The position numbers and the translations under genes are program-made. Positions 51,002-59,600 of a stretch of DNA of 64,000 nt are shown here, piece after piece. Each line of letters starts with the position of its first letter. Position 1 is the stretch's first letter. A model generated the notes under the pieces. That model ran no database searches. It was not told where the DNA came from and saw only the letters and a program-made list of their open reading frames with translations. The stretch is from Thomasclavelia spiroformis (GTDB taxonomy: Bacteria; Bacillota_I; Bacilli_A; Erysipelotrichales; Coprobacillaceae). Where the stretch lies: NCBI GenBank assembly GCA_016901755.1, contig JACJKV010000011.1:1-64000 (forward strand). The letters run 5' to 3'.

Positions 51002-52193
51002 ATAATCCTAAAATTCTGATGGTATCTCTAGCAATCATGACTTCTTCATTAGTTGGAACAACCATGACTTTGATTGCTGAATCAGGCGTTGAGATTTCTC
51101 TGATTTCTGATGAGCGAACGCTGTTTTTTTCTTCATCCAGTTTTGCATGTAAAGCTGGACCAATAGCTTTAATGATCAGATCTCTTAAATAAGCAGCATT
51201 TTCACCAACACCAGCAGTAAAGGCAATGACATCAATACCACCTAATTCTACAAAGTAGCTACCGATATATTTAGCAACGATAGTTGAATACAGTTCACTT
51301 GTTAAAATTGCTCTTTCGTCTCCTTTATAGAAGGCATCTTCAACATCACGCGAATCTGAAGAGATTCCTGAAATTCCCAACATACCAGATTTTTTATTAT
51401 AAATTTCCAGAACTTCATCAGGTGTTTTGTTTAATTTATGACATAGATAAGGCATAACTGAAGGGTCAACATCACCTGTACGTGTTCCCATCATAACTCC
51501 TGCCAGCGGAGTAAATCCCATTGAAGTATCAATGCAGACACCATCTTTGACTGCAGAAAGACTAGCTCCATTACCTAAATGACATACCACGATTTTTGAA
51601 TGTTCTGGATTATTCAGATACTGAATAACAGACTGTGAAACAAATTTATGACTTGTTCCATGAGCTCCATATTTACGAACTTTTAAATCTGTATAATATT
51701 CATATGGCAATGGGTATAAAAATTTATCTTTTGCCAGTGTCTGATGGAAAGCAGTATCAAAAGTGAATACATGTTCAACATCAGGTAAAGCAGCTTTAAA
51801 AGCACGATATCCAATTAAGTGAGCTGGATTATGTAAAGGAGCTAATTCAGCTAATTCTTCAACTTTGCTGACAACATCTTCGTCAACTTTGACTGAATCA
51901 CTAAAATATTCACCACCATGAACGATACGGTGTCCCACGGCATCGATTTCATTTAGGCTTTCTACAACATGATATTCTACAAGTGCATTTAATAACAGTT
52001 CAACAGCAATTTTATGATTTTCAATAGGTTGCTGTTTTTTCTTTTTTTCTCCATTTACTTTGATTTCAAAATTTCCTTGATCCAAACCAATTCTTTCAAC
52101 AATACCAGAAGTAATAACTTCTTCACTTGGCATATTAATTAACTGGAATTTTAATGATGAACTTCCAGCATTGACTGCCATGACTTTTATCAT
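51000..52193 (-). CDS. ackA: Acetate kinase
   Basis: AckA converts acetyl phosphate and ADP to acetate and ATP, a main ATP source in fermenters. The 397-residue enzyme has VNAGSSSLKFQL (about 6-17), GHRIVHGGEYF (about 86-96), TFDTAFHQT (about 144-152), AHGTSHKFVS (about 176-185) and CHLGNGASLSAV (about 203-214). It has its own promoter and terminator; pta is not in the window. Confidence 0.98.
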   Translation of the reverse strand: MIKVMAVNAGSSSLKFQLINMPSEEVITSGIVERIGLDQGNFEIKVNGEKKKKQQPIENHKIAVELLLNALVEYHVVESLNEIDAVGHRIVHGGEYFSDSVKVDEDVVSKVEELAELAPLHNPAHLIGYRAFKAALPDVEHVFTFDTAFHQTLAKDKFLYPLPYEYYTDLKVRKYGAHGTSHKFVSQSVIQYLNNPEHSKIVVCHLGNGASLSAVKDGVCIDTSMGFTPLAGVMMGTRTGDVDPSVMPYLCHKLNKTPDEVLEIYNKKSGMLGISGISSDSRDVEDAFYKGDERAILTSELYSTIVAKYIGSYFVELGGIDVIAFTAGVGENAAYLRDLIIKAIGPALHAKLDEEKNSVRSSEIREISTPDSAIKVMVVPTNEEVMIARDTIRILGL

Positions 52194-52225
52194 ACTATAT
52201 TTCCTCCCTTAAACATCATGATTAT

Positions 52226-52254
52226 ATTTTACATAATTCAAAGTTAATTGACAA
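52226..52254 (-). promoter_or_regulatory. Promoter of ackA
   Basis: TTGTCA (52249-52254), 17 bases, TAAAAT (52226-52231) on the minus strand. I see no cre-like site nearby despite the known CcpA control of ackA in Bacillus. Confidence 0.65.
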
Positions 52255-52276
52255 TAAGATTTTCATTTTCTTATCA

Positions 52277-52341
52277 TAATAAAAACCCACCGTGACAGAT
52301 AAGTGAAATCATGATTATTTCATTTATCTGTTGTAGTGGGT
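52277..52341 (-). terminator. Long interrupted hairpin terminator of the spore-protein gene
   Basis: Three stacked stems (ACCCAC/GTGGGT, ACAGATAA/TTATCTGT, TGAAAT/ATTTCA) separated by small internal loops form a hairpin over 52285-52341, followed by a U-tract on the minus strand. It is about twice as long as other terminators here. Confidence 0.82.
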
Positions 52342-52357
52342 CATTTTATATTAACTT

Positions 52358-52570
52358 TTATTTGTTGTTGTATGAAGAACGAGACATTTGTTCCTGTCCC
52401 ATTTTAACTAATCTTTTAGTGATTTCTCCACCGACAGATCCATTAGCTCTAGCTGTTGTATCAGGACCTAAATTCACACCAAATTCATTAGCAATTTCGT
52501 ATTTCATCTGATCGATAGCATTTTGAGCTCCTGGGACAACTAATCTATTACTGTTGTTGTTTTGTGCCAT
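52358..52570 (-). CDS. Alpha/beta-type small acid-soluble spore protein (SASP)
   Basis: The 70-residue protein coats and protects spore DNA. It contains the GPR protease site YEIANEFGV (about 24-32) and the second conserved region [17 protein letters not shown] (about 39-55), both diagnostic of alpha/beta SASPs. The start at 52570 has GGAGGTGA. A sigma-G-like promoter lies upstream. It shows that the organism descends from spore formers and probably still sporulates. Confidence 0.95.
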   Translation of the reverse strand: MAQNNNSNRLVVPGAQNAIDQMKYEIANEFGVNLGPDTTARANGSVGGEITKRLVKMGQEQMSRSSYNNK

Positions 52571-52574
52571 GTGT

Positions 52575-52591
52575 TTGTCACCTCCTGACAA
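52575..52591 (-). promoter_or_regulatory. Hairpin presenting the SASP Shine-Dalgarno in its loop
   Basis: On the minus strand TTGTCA and TGACAA pair around the 5-base loop GGAGG, the ribosome binding site of the SASP gene. Confidence 0.6.
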
Positions 52592-52594
52592 CTA

Positions 52595-52623
52595 TATTTT
52601 GTGTCAGGATCATAAATATATGC
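52595..52623 (-). promoter_or_regulatory. Sigma-G-like promoter of the SASP gene
   Basis: GCATA (52619-52623), 17 bases, CAAAATA (52595-52601) fits the forespore sigma-G pattern GnATR - 17/18 - CATnnTA with one mismatch. A 7-11-7 inverted repeat (CCTGACA / TGTCAGG, 52584-52608) brackets the -10. Confidence 0.6.
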
Positions 52624-52628
52624 ATCAT

Positions 52629-53825
52629 TTAAAAAATCTCTTCATTTTTTTTGTAATTATTATCAAGAATGATCGTTTCAGCACTTTCTACGCATTCATC
52701 AACTAATGCTTCGAAATCAAATTTGCTTTCAAAGGCAACTGCTTTATAGCTTTTTGGCTTAGTTGCAGGTGCTTTTGGTGTAAAAATTGTACAGCAGTCT
52801 TCATGGGGACGGATCGAAATATCATAAGTGTCAATTTTATTAGCTATGTCAATGATTTCTAATTTATCAAGGCATAATACTGGTCTTAAAACAGGAATAC
52901 GAACAACTTCGTTGATAACCATCATACTGTCAAGAGTCTGAGAAGCGACCTGTCCTATGCTTTCACCATTAACAATAGCCAGACAATGATTTTTAAATGC
53001 TATTTTTTCGGCAATACGATACATCATTCGGCGCATGACCGTCATAGCATAACTTTCATCGCAATGATCGTAAACTGCTAGTTGCAGTTTAGTGAAATGC
53101 ACGACATGAACTTTGATGGCACCATGTGTAAAATGACGTAGTTTATCAACCAGATCAAAAACTTTTTCTCTGGCAAATTCATTAGTATATGGTGGTGCAG
53201 CAAAGTGAACACATTCGATATCAACACCTCTTTTTAATGTCAGATAACCAGCAACCGGTGAATCAATACCACCTGATAACATCAGCATTGCCTTACCTCC
53301 AATACCTACTGGATAGCCACCAGCTCCTTTGATCACATTATCCATAACATAAATAGCGTCATGGCGAATTTCTACTGTGATAAGCATTTCTGGATGATGA
53401 ACATCTACTTTTAATGGACGGTCCACGTGATGGAAAACATGTCCAGCTATTTCACGATTGATATCCTGAGATGTTCCAGGAAAAGTTTTATCACTTCTTT
53501 TTGTATTGATCTTAAAAGTTGTTTTGTTATTTTCGTTGATCAGTTTTGCAATACCCTCTTTAACTGCTGAGAGATTTTTTTCGAATTTAAAGGCATTAGA
53601 AAATGAATAGATCCCAAAGACTGTTTTCAGTTTTTCATTGATACTGTTATGATCGGCACCATTGAGATGGATATACATACGATCATACTGTAATTTGTAT
53701 TCCAGTTCAGGAAATTCGTAAAGGATTTCTTTTGTGTTTTTTAAAAGTTTTTGAGTAAATAATTTTCTGTTTTTTCCTTTGGTTGTCAGTTCACCAAATC
53801 TTACTACGATATAGTCTGCTTTCAT
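52629..53825 (-). CDS. thiI: tRNA 4-thiouridine synthase ThiI
   Basis: ThiI adds sulfur at U8 of tRNA, using persulfide from a cysteine desulfurase. The 398-residue protein has the NFLD and THUMP domains (to about 165) and the PP-loop MLMLSGGIDSPVAGYL (about 181-196). The C-terminal rhodanese domain of E. coli ThiI is absent, as usual in Firmicutes. It is paired with the desulfurase gene just upstream (2-base gap). Confidence 0.97.
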   Translation of the reverse strand: MKADYIVVRFGELTTKGKNRKLFTQKLLKNTKEILYEFPELEYKLQYDRMYIHLNGADHNSINEKLKTVFGIYSFSNAFKFEKNLSAVKEGIAKLINENNKTTFKINTKRSDKTFPGTSQDINREIAGHVFHHVDRPLKVDVHHPEMLITVEIRHDAIYVMDNVIKGAGGYPVGIGGKAMLMLSGGIDSPVAGYLTLKRGVDIECVHFAAPPYTNEFAREKVFDLVDKLRHFTHGAIKVHVVHFTKLQLAVYDHCDESYAMTVMRRMMYRIAEKIAFKNHCLAIVNGESIGQVASQTLDSMMVINEVVRIPVLRPVLCLDKLEIIDIANKIDTYDISIRPHEDCCTIFTPKAPATKPKSYKAVAFESKFDFEALVDECVESAETIILDNNYKKNEEIF

Positions 53826-53827
53826 AA

Positions 53828-54961
53828 TTACCTCTGTTTTTTGATTTCAATAAGTATTTCTTTTAAACAATAAATAAATTTATCAATTTCTTCCTTTTTT
53901 GTCAAATCACTTATACTGATACGTAAAGCACTTTTCGCTATTTTCTCATCAATATGCAGTTGTGCCATGACACGTGATACATCACTGGTATGAGAAGAAC
54001 ATGCACTGCGGGTCGATACTAGAATATCTTTTTCTTCTAACGCATGTAAAATGACTTCCGGTTTATAGCCAACACATGAAAAATTAATAATATGATGACT
54101 GGTCAGTCCGCCAGAATTAATGACAACATCTTCTAATGAAGAAAGTCCATCCAATGCATATCGATACAGTTCTTTGACGTATTGCTGTTTCTGGTCAAAG
54201 TTTTCCAGAGCCAGTCGCAGAGTTTTTGCAAAAACTATATTAGTACAGGCATTACTGGTTCCGCCACGTAAAGCAAATTCCTGCTGGCCACCATTGATCA
54301 GAGGAATTAAAGTAGTTTTTTTATTTTTATATAAGATACCACTGCCTTTAAGCCCATAAATTTTATGTGCTGAAAATGACGCACAGTCAATACCTTTTAA
54401 ATCAACAGGTACTTTACCCAAAGCTTGTACCATATCGACATGAAGCTTGATCAAAGGATGATCTTTGAGCAGCTCTTTAATTTCACTGATTGGTTCAATA
54501 GCACCTAGTTCATTATTGATATACATCACAGAAATCAGTATCGTATCGTGACGAATACTTTTTTTGACATCATCAATTGAAATATGTCCTGTACTGTCTA
54601 CAGGTAAATATGTGACTTCAAAGCCAAAAACCTGTTCCAGCTGTTTACAGGTTTCATAGACCGAAGAATGTTCAATACATGTGGTAATGATATGTTTACC
54701 ACGGTTCTGGTATTGAAATGCAATACCTTTGATAGCCATAGAGTTTGCTTCAGACCCACAACTGGTAAAAATAATCTCATCATCATGTACTGACAGTGCA
54801 TTAGCAATCAGCTGTCTAGATTTTTCCATCAGGCGGTTAACTTCTATACCTTTACCATAAATACTGTCAGCATTATAGAAATACTGACTTAAAAGCTGAT
54901 GATATGTTTTTAGCACCTCACTATGAAGTGGTGTTGTTGCTGCATAATCCAGATATACCAT
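53828..54961 (-). CDS. Cysteine desulfurase (NifS/IscS family)
   Basis: The 377-residue PLP enzyme takes sulfur from cysteine. It has VYLDYAATTPLH (2-13), the PLP Lys in SFSAHKIYGLKGSG (about 200), and the active Cys in STRSACSS (about 322). Its operon with thiI, as for Bacillus nifZ-thiI, suggests that it supplies sulfur for tRNA 4-thiouridine. The SD is AAGGAGG. Confidence 0.95.
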   Translation of the reverse strand: MVYLDYAATTPLHSEVLKTYHQLLSQYFYNADSIYGKGIEVNRLMEKSRQLIANALSVHDDEIIFTSCGSEANSMAIKGIAFQYQNRGKHIITTCIEHSSVYETCKQLEQVFGFEVTYLPVDSTGHISIDDVKKSIRHDTILISVMYINNELGAIEPISEIKELLKDHPLIKLHVDMVQALGKVPVDLKGIDCASFSAHKIYGLKGSGILYKNKKTTLIPLINGGQQEFALRGGTSNACTNIVFAKTLRLALENFDQKQQYVKELYRYALDGLSSLEDVVINSGGLTSHHIINFSCVGYKPEVILHALEEKDILVSTRSACSSHTSDVSRVMAQLHIDEKIAKSALRISISDLTKKEEIDKFIYCLKEILIEIKKQR

Positions 54962-55008
54962 TTTTGCCTCCTTATTTTATTTTATTCATTTATTTGTCAT
55001 TTGTTCTT

Positions 55009-55038
55009 AATAAAAAAGTCCTATTTCTGTTTAGGACT
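55009..55038 (-). terminator. Terminator of ezrA
   Basis: AGTCCTA / TAGGACT (55017-55038) with an 8-base loop at the ezrA stop codon; six Us follow on the minus strand. Confidence 0.82.
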
Positions 55039-56763
55039 ATTTTTATTGATCAGCATTTCATAAGAATCTGGTCTTATTTTTTCAATAATGTCAACGGCAG
55101 TGGCTAAAGCCTTTGTATATTCGCCATTTCGATATAATAATTCAGCTTTAGTCAGTTCAGTATTCACTTCCAAAAATGATGAACGATATCGATTTCCATA
55201 AACAATAGCATCTTCTACCATTTCAGCCGTAACAATCAGATTATGGATATTATCGTACAGTTTATATATCACATCTCGTGCTGCATCAACCTGGTGTGAC
55301 AGATTATTAAGATCTATTGGTCTTTTTCTGATAAAATTTAAGATAGCATCAGCTTTCTGATAAGAATCCTGAATATAATCCTGATATGATTCACTGATCA
55401 TTGGCAGATGTTTATTTCGAATTTCTGATTTGATTTCCAGTAAAACGATGTTTATGTTATCAAGTTCGTTTAAAGCACGTTTTTCCTGGATTTTCAGACT
55501 TTCTGCCAGTTCATTATGTTTGATTAAAGAATCACTGTAGGTTTTACATTTTTCATTTATGCTTTCAAAATTTTCAATCATTTCTGCATATGAAAAATCT
55601 TTAGTTTCAATGATTTTTGTTAGTTCACTAAGTTCTTCAATAATTTCCTGGAACTGAGTGTAATCTTCTTCCACAGTTATGACAAAGCCGTCAAGAATAT
55701 AATTTTTTCTTATTTCTGAAATAACTTTTATTGCTTTTTGCAGTCCTGAATCGATTGTTTCAACATTACTGTAGCATTTATCACGACTTTCTTCATACAG
55801 TTTATAGGCAGCCTGTTCTTTTTCAAAATCGGCATTCAACTGATTGATGTCTTCAGTGATGATTTCAATGTTTTTACCAATATCATCTAAATGCAGTTTC
55901 TTAATGAGTTGACAGGTTTCTTGAAGATCGCTTTCAATTTTGTTTAATCTTATCGTTGCATCCATTCGTTCAATAGAGAAATCTTTTGCCTTCATCTCTT
56001 CCATGGTATCCTGCAGTTCTTTTATTCTTCCTGGAAGATACTGTCTGACAACAGAAATATAAGTTGGCATCTCTTTTAAAACGTTATCCAGAAAATCGAT
56101 TTTTTCAGAAATTTTTTCTGTATATGTTTTTGCATCCTCATACTGTTGACAATTCATATAATTTTCCAGCTGAACAAAACTGTCATCGATATTTTTGAAT
56201 ACATTCCCTACAGCTGGTACAAAATCATCAATTTTAAAACGAACATGCGAATATGTATCATTGGTATTACGATATTTTTCTTTTACTTTAATGATTTCCA
56301 GTCTTTGGATATTTTCTATTTCTGTGATTACTTCAATTTCATCTAGAAGCTCTTTTGAATTTTTTTCATAATCCTGCAGCAGTCTGTTCAATTCGCCAAT
56401 GCGTCTTTTTATTCCTCTTAAACGACGATAATATAATGCTTCATCAATATCATTGATCAAAGGAACGATTTTTTCAGATTGAAGATTACATAATTCATTA
56501 TAATTTGTTTCAAACTCATCGTATTTTGCTTTAACTTCCTGCATGTTTCGAGCTATGCCTTTAACTCTGCCAAGCTTATATTGTATTGGCAGTGATTTTA
56601 CTGCATTCATCGAATTTTCCAGATCTACGATCTGTTTACGATAGTTTCTTAATTTAATGAGTCTGTAGACAATGATCACCGCAATAAGGACCAGTAAAAC
56701 AACCCCAGCGATGATCAGGGTCTTGGCTCCAACTATATCAATAACGTTATTCAACCATTCCAT
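55021..56763 (-). CDS. ezrA: Septation ring formation regulator EzrA
   Basis: EzrA is a membrane-anchored, spectrin-like coiled-coil protein that restrains FtsZ ring assembly and links division to wall synthesis. The 580-residue protein has one N-terminal membrane helix (about 14-34) with a short outside end, then long helical coiled coils to the C-terminus, with YRKQIVDLENSMNAVKSLPI after the helix. Length matches the family (about 560-575). It has a near-consensus promoter and its own terminator. Confidence 0.93.
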   Translation of the reverse strand: MEWLNNVIDIVGAKTLIIAGVVLLVLIAVIIVYRLIKLRNYRKQIVDLENSMNAVKSLPIQYKLGRVKGIARNMQEVKAKYDEFETNYNELCNLQSEKIVPLINDIDEALYYRRLRGIKRRIGELNRLLQDYEKNSKELLDEIEVITEIENIQRLEIIKVKEKYRNTNDTYSHVRFKIDDFVPAVGNVFKNIDDSFVQLENYMNCQQYEDAKTYTEKISEKIDFLDNVLKEMPTYISVVRQYLPGRIKELQDTMEEMKAKDFSIERMDATIRLNKIESDLQETCQLIKKLHLDDIGKNIEIITEDINQLNADFEKEQAAYKLYEESRDKCYSNVETIDSGLQKAIKVISEIRKNYILDGFVITVEEDYTQFQEIIEELSELTKIIETKDFSYAEMIENFESINEKCKTYSDSLIKHNELAESLKIQEKRALNELDNINIVLLEIKSEIRNKHLPMISESYQDYIQDSYQKADAILNFIRKRPIDLNNLSHQVDAARDVIYKLYDNIHNLIVTAEMVEDAIVYGNRYRSSFLEVNTELTKAELLYRNGEYTKALATAVDIIEKIRPDSYEMLINKNSPKQK

Positions 56764-56797
56764 TTTATTTCAACCTCTTTTTTCATATCTACTCAAA

Positions 56798-56826
56798 ATT
56801 ATATCATAATGAGCTATCATTGTCTA
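56798..56826 (-). promoter_or_regulatory. Promoter of ezrA
   Basis: TAGACA (56821-56826), 17 bases, TATAAT (56798-56803) with TG one base before the -10. Confidence 0.75.
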
Positions 56827-56862
56827 AATAATCAGGAAGTTTTTCATTAATCACTCAGACTG

Positions 56863-57714
56863 TCATGAAGGTTGACTGCATTTTTCGCGATATAAAATAT
56901 ATCCTAGGGAAGATAAAAAAATAATGATAAATCCCGTTAACAGCTGAAAACTGACATTTTCTTTTAAAAAAAAGATAGAGAAAATGTAAGTAAAAATAGG
57001 TCCTAAGCCTAACAAAACACTGGTTGTCAATGCCCCAAGATGTTTGATCGAATAAAATGAAATACATTGAATATAGGCATATCCTATTCCCGATGTAAGA
57101 ACAAAAAGCCATAAACAGAAAGGATTTACTGGCTTTAAAACAGGATGAATAAATAGACAGATTACAGTCATTTCTATTAGCGCAATGAAAAGCATATAGA
57201 CATTATATACAAAAATATTGTTATCGTTGATTTTTTTAACACGATAGTTTCCAAGATTATAGATAAATAACGCTATGATAAATAAATAATGGCTAAAGGC
57301 AAGATTATGCCAGTTAAAGTTGATCGTATAAAAAAAGCCAAAAAGTGAAAAGACTAAAAATAAAATATCGTATATTCTTATTTTTCTGGTATCAAGATAG
57401 ATAATGATCATCATCGCAAAAGGTGCCAGACAGTTTAAAGCTGCTGAGGCAGTACCTTTGATTTGCATTAAAGCAAAATATGTCAGCAGAAAATTTAACG
57501 TATTGATAAGATGCGTATTGATCAGCAAAGGTAATGGTCTGACTTTTTCAAAAGGAATATTCTTTAACTTAATGTATACCAGCATAGCCATGAAAGAAAA
57601 TAATATTTTTAGAAAAATGAGAAATAAAGGATGGAAATATTCGTAATTTAACTTGGTAACTACGATATTTAAACCCCATACAATATCTGCTATGATTACC
57701 AGTAGATATATCAT
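56863..57714 (-). CDS. EamA-family (DMT) membrane transporter
   Basis: The 283-residue protein has ten membrane helices in two repeats, typical of drug/metabolite transporters of the EamA family. The substrate is unknown; relatives export amino acids, nucleobases or drugs. The N-terminus MIYLLVIIADIVWGLNIVVTK and the repeat LGLGPIFTYIFSIFFLKEN are characteristic. The upstream gap has TTGACC but no matching -10. No clear terminator follows in the 99 bases before ezrA. Confidence 0.88.
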   Translation of the reverse strand: MIYLLVIIADIVWGLNIVVTKLNYEYFHPLFLIFLKILFSFMAMLVYIKLKNIPFEKVRPLPLLINTHLINTLNFLLTYFALMQIKGTASAALNCLAPFAMMIIIYLDTRKIRIYDILFLVFSLFGFFYTINFNWHNLAFSHYLFIIALFIYNLGNYRVKKINDNNIFVYNVYMLFIALIEMTVICLFIHPVLKPVNPFCLWLFVLTSGIGYAYIQCISFYSIKHLGALTTSVLLGLGPIFTYIFSIFFLKENVSFQLLTGFIIIFLSSLGYILYREKCSQPS

Positions 57715-57738
57715 TCAATCACCAGAATAAGTATGGTC

Positions 57739-57776
57739 AAAAAAAAATACATTAATCAAGCAGCTGATCAATGTAT
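57739..57776 (-). terminator. Terminator of truB-ribF
   Basis: ATACATT / AATGTAT with an inner ATCA / TGAT (57747-57776) overlaps the ribF stop and is followed by nine Us on the minus strand. Confidence 0.85.
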
Positions 57777-58669
57777 CTTTTGTCACTGTTTAACTGACTG
57801 GACAGTTCATCAAGATTTTTAAACTGAATTTCTTCACGTGTGTATTCAATAAAATCAACATCAATACTGAGTCCATAAATATCTTCATCAAAATCAAAGA
57901 TGTGCACTTCTAAAGAAATAGTATTCAGTACCCCTACCGTGGGATTGAGACCAACATTGGCCATGGCTTTATAACGTTTTTGATGAATGTACACATACGC
58001 ACCATAGACACCTCTTTTTAAAACAACGTACTGTCCAATATCGACATTGGCTGTTGGAAAACCAATTCGACGTCCGTTTTTAAGACCATGCATGACTTTT
58101 CCGGTAATACGATAAGGACGATTCAATAACTGGTTGGCCTTTGAAATCTGACCTTCATGGATATAGTGACGAATCAAAGAAGAAGAAACTTTCTGATGAT
58201 CGATTTCATATTTACTGACGACCTTAACCTGATAACGGTTTTGTGAAAGCTCTGTTAGGGTTTGACTGTCTCCTTTACCATGATCTCCAAAATGAAAATC
58301 AAAGCCACAGACAACATGCTCGATCCTGTTTTTGATAAGATAACTGTTAATAAATTCTAAAGGCTGTTTTTGTGCAACAGACTGATTAAATTCAATTATG
58401 AAAAAATAATCAAATCCCATATTTTCAATCAAAGATATTTTCTGCTGCAAAGACATCAGATACTGGAAATCTTTTTTACCGAAAACAACCTGTGGATGCT
58501 GATCAAATGTCATGAATCCTTTTTTCAGACCGGTGGCAGCAGCAATCTGTTCAACCTCATGCAAAAGCTGCATATGACCAAGATGTAAGCCATCAAAATA
58601 ACCAATAGCAATAACACTTGGTTCTAGCTGAAAAATGCTTTCCTGTGCTTTTAAATAAATGACCTTCAT
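57752..58669 (-). CDS. ribF: Bifunctional riboflavin kinase / FAD synthetase
   Basis: RibF turns riboflavin into FMN and FAD. The 305-residue protein has the adenylyltransferase domain with IGYFDGLHLGH (about 21-31) and VVCGFDFHFGDHGKG (about 118-132), and the kinase domain with GRRIGFPTANV (about 200-210). The ATG at 58669 overlaps the truB stop (TAATG). This truB-ribF order is conserved in Firmicutes. Confidence 0.97.
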   Translation of the reverse strand: MKVIYLKAQESIFQLEPSVIAIGYFDGLHLGHMQLLHEVEQIAAATGLKKGFMTFDQHPQVVFGKKDFQYLMSLQQKISLIENMGFDYFFIIEFNQSVAQKQPLEFINSYLIKNRIEHVVCGFDFHFGDHGKGDSQTLTELSQNRYQVKVVSKYEIDHQKVSSSLIRHYIHEGQISKANQLLNRPYRITGKVMHGLKNGRRIGFPTANVDIGQYVVLKRGVYGAYVYIHQKRYKAMANVGLNPTVGVLNTISLEVHIFDFDEDIYGLSIDVDFIEYTREEIQFKNLDELSSQLNSDKRYIDQLLD

Positions 58670-59511
58670 TACCATAAACCTCGAATATTTTTCAGATTAC
58701 CATGGCCATCTGGACCATAAACAGCAAGAATATGTCCTTGCTGATTGCATATGGCAACCTGATGATCTAATGAACTTCTGATTTTTTTGCCATGATAGAC
58801 TATATTTTCATCTGCAATGATCAACTGAGGAAAATCTGATAAAGCTTCATCAATGCTCATGATATGATATTCGTCATTTTGCAGCTGTTCAAGAGAAATG
58901 CATTGAGCCAGTTTAAAATGACCTGATTGCAGTCTGATCAGATTTGACATATGTCCAGGCAGATCGAGTTTTTTTGCAATATCAACACATAAAGAACGAA
59001 TATATGTTCCTTTTGAACAGTGAACGTCAAATGTGATATTGATCCCATCAAATGAAACTAATCTGATCATATATATTTCAATATTACGTGGTTCAATTTC
59101 AACGCTTTGACCTTCTCTGGCATATTCATATAATTTTTTACCGTTTTTCTTAATAGCTGAATAAACGGGAGGTATTTGCTTTGAAGATCCTAGAAAACCT
59201 GCCAGAACAGTATTGACCTGTTCAACAGAAATCTCACCTACATCTTTTTGCTGTAGGATCTGACCACTGGCATCATATGTATCAGTTGCTGTTCCTAAGG
59301 TTAATGTTGCCCGATATATTTTTTCGTGGCTTGTTAAAAACTGAATAATTTTAGTTGCTTTATTAATACAAACAACTAACACACCGGTTGCATCTGGATC
59401 TAAAGTTCCGCAATGTCCAACTTTTTTTGTATGCAGCTGCTTTCTAACGATATTAACAATATCGTGGCTGGTATAGCCAGCAGGTTTATTGATTAATAAT
59501 ACTCCATCCAT
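58669..59511 (-). CDS. truB: tRNA pseudouridine-55 synthase
   Basis: TruB isomerises U55 in the T-loop of tRNAs. The 280-residue enzyme has LLINKPAGYTSHDIV (about 5-19), the catalytic Asp in KVGHCGTLDPDATGVLVV (about 31-48), and KTGTYIRSL-like SKGTYIRSL near 168. Length is normal. It starts with GGTGAT upstream and is coupled to ribF. Confidence 0.97.
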   Translation of the reverse strand: MDGVLLINKPAGYTSHDIVNIVRKQLHTKKVGHCGTLDPDATGVLVVCINKATKIIQFLTSHEKIYRATLTLGTATDTYDASGQILQQKDVGEISVEQVNTVLAGFLGSSKQIPPVYSAIKKNGKKLYEYAREGQSVEIEPRNIEIYMIRLVSFDGINITFDVHCSKGTYIRSLCVDIAKKLDLPGHMSNLIRLQSGHFKLAQCISLEQLQNDEYHIMSIDEALSDFPQLIIADENIVYHGKKIRSSLDHQVAICNQQGHILAVYGPDGHGNLKNIRGLW

Positions 59512-59575
59512 AATTTATCACCATAGACATTCTAACAATAACAAAATCATTATACAAGAAAATCCTTCTGTCAAA

Positions 59576-59600
59576 CAAAAAAAGACGACATAGTCGTCTT
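59576..59600 (-). terminator. Terminator of tyrS
   Basis: AAGACGAC / GTCGTCTT (59582-59600), 3-base loop, at the tyrS stop codon, followed by a U-rich tail on the minus strand. Confidence 0.87.
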
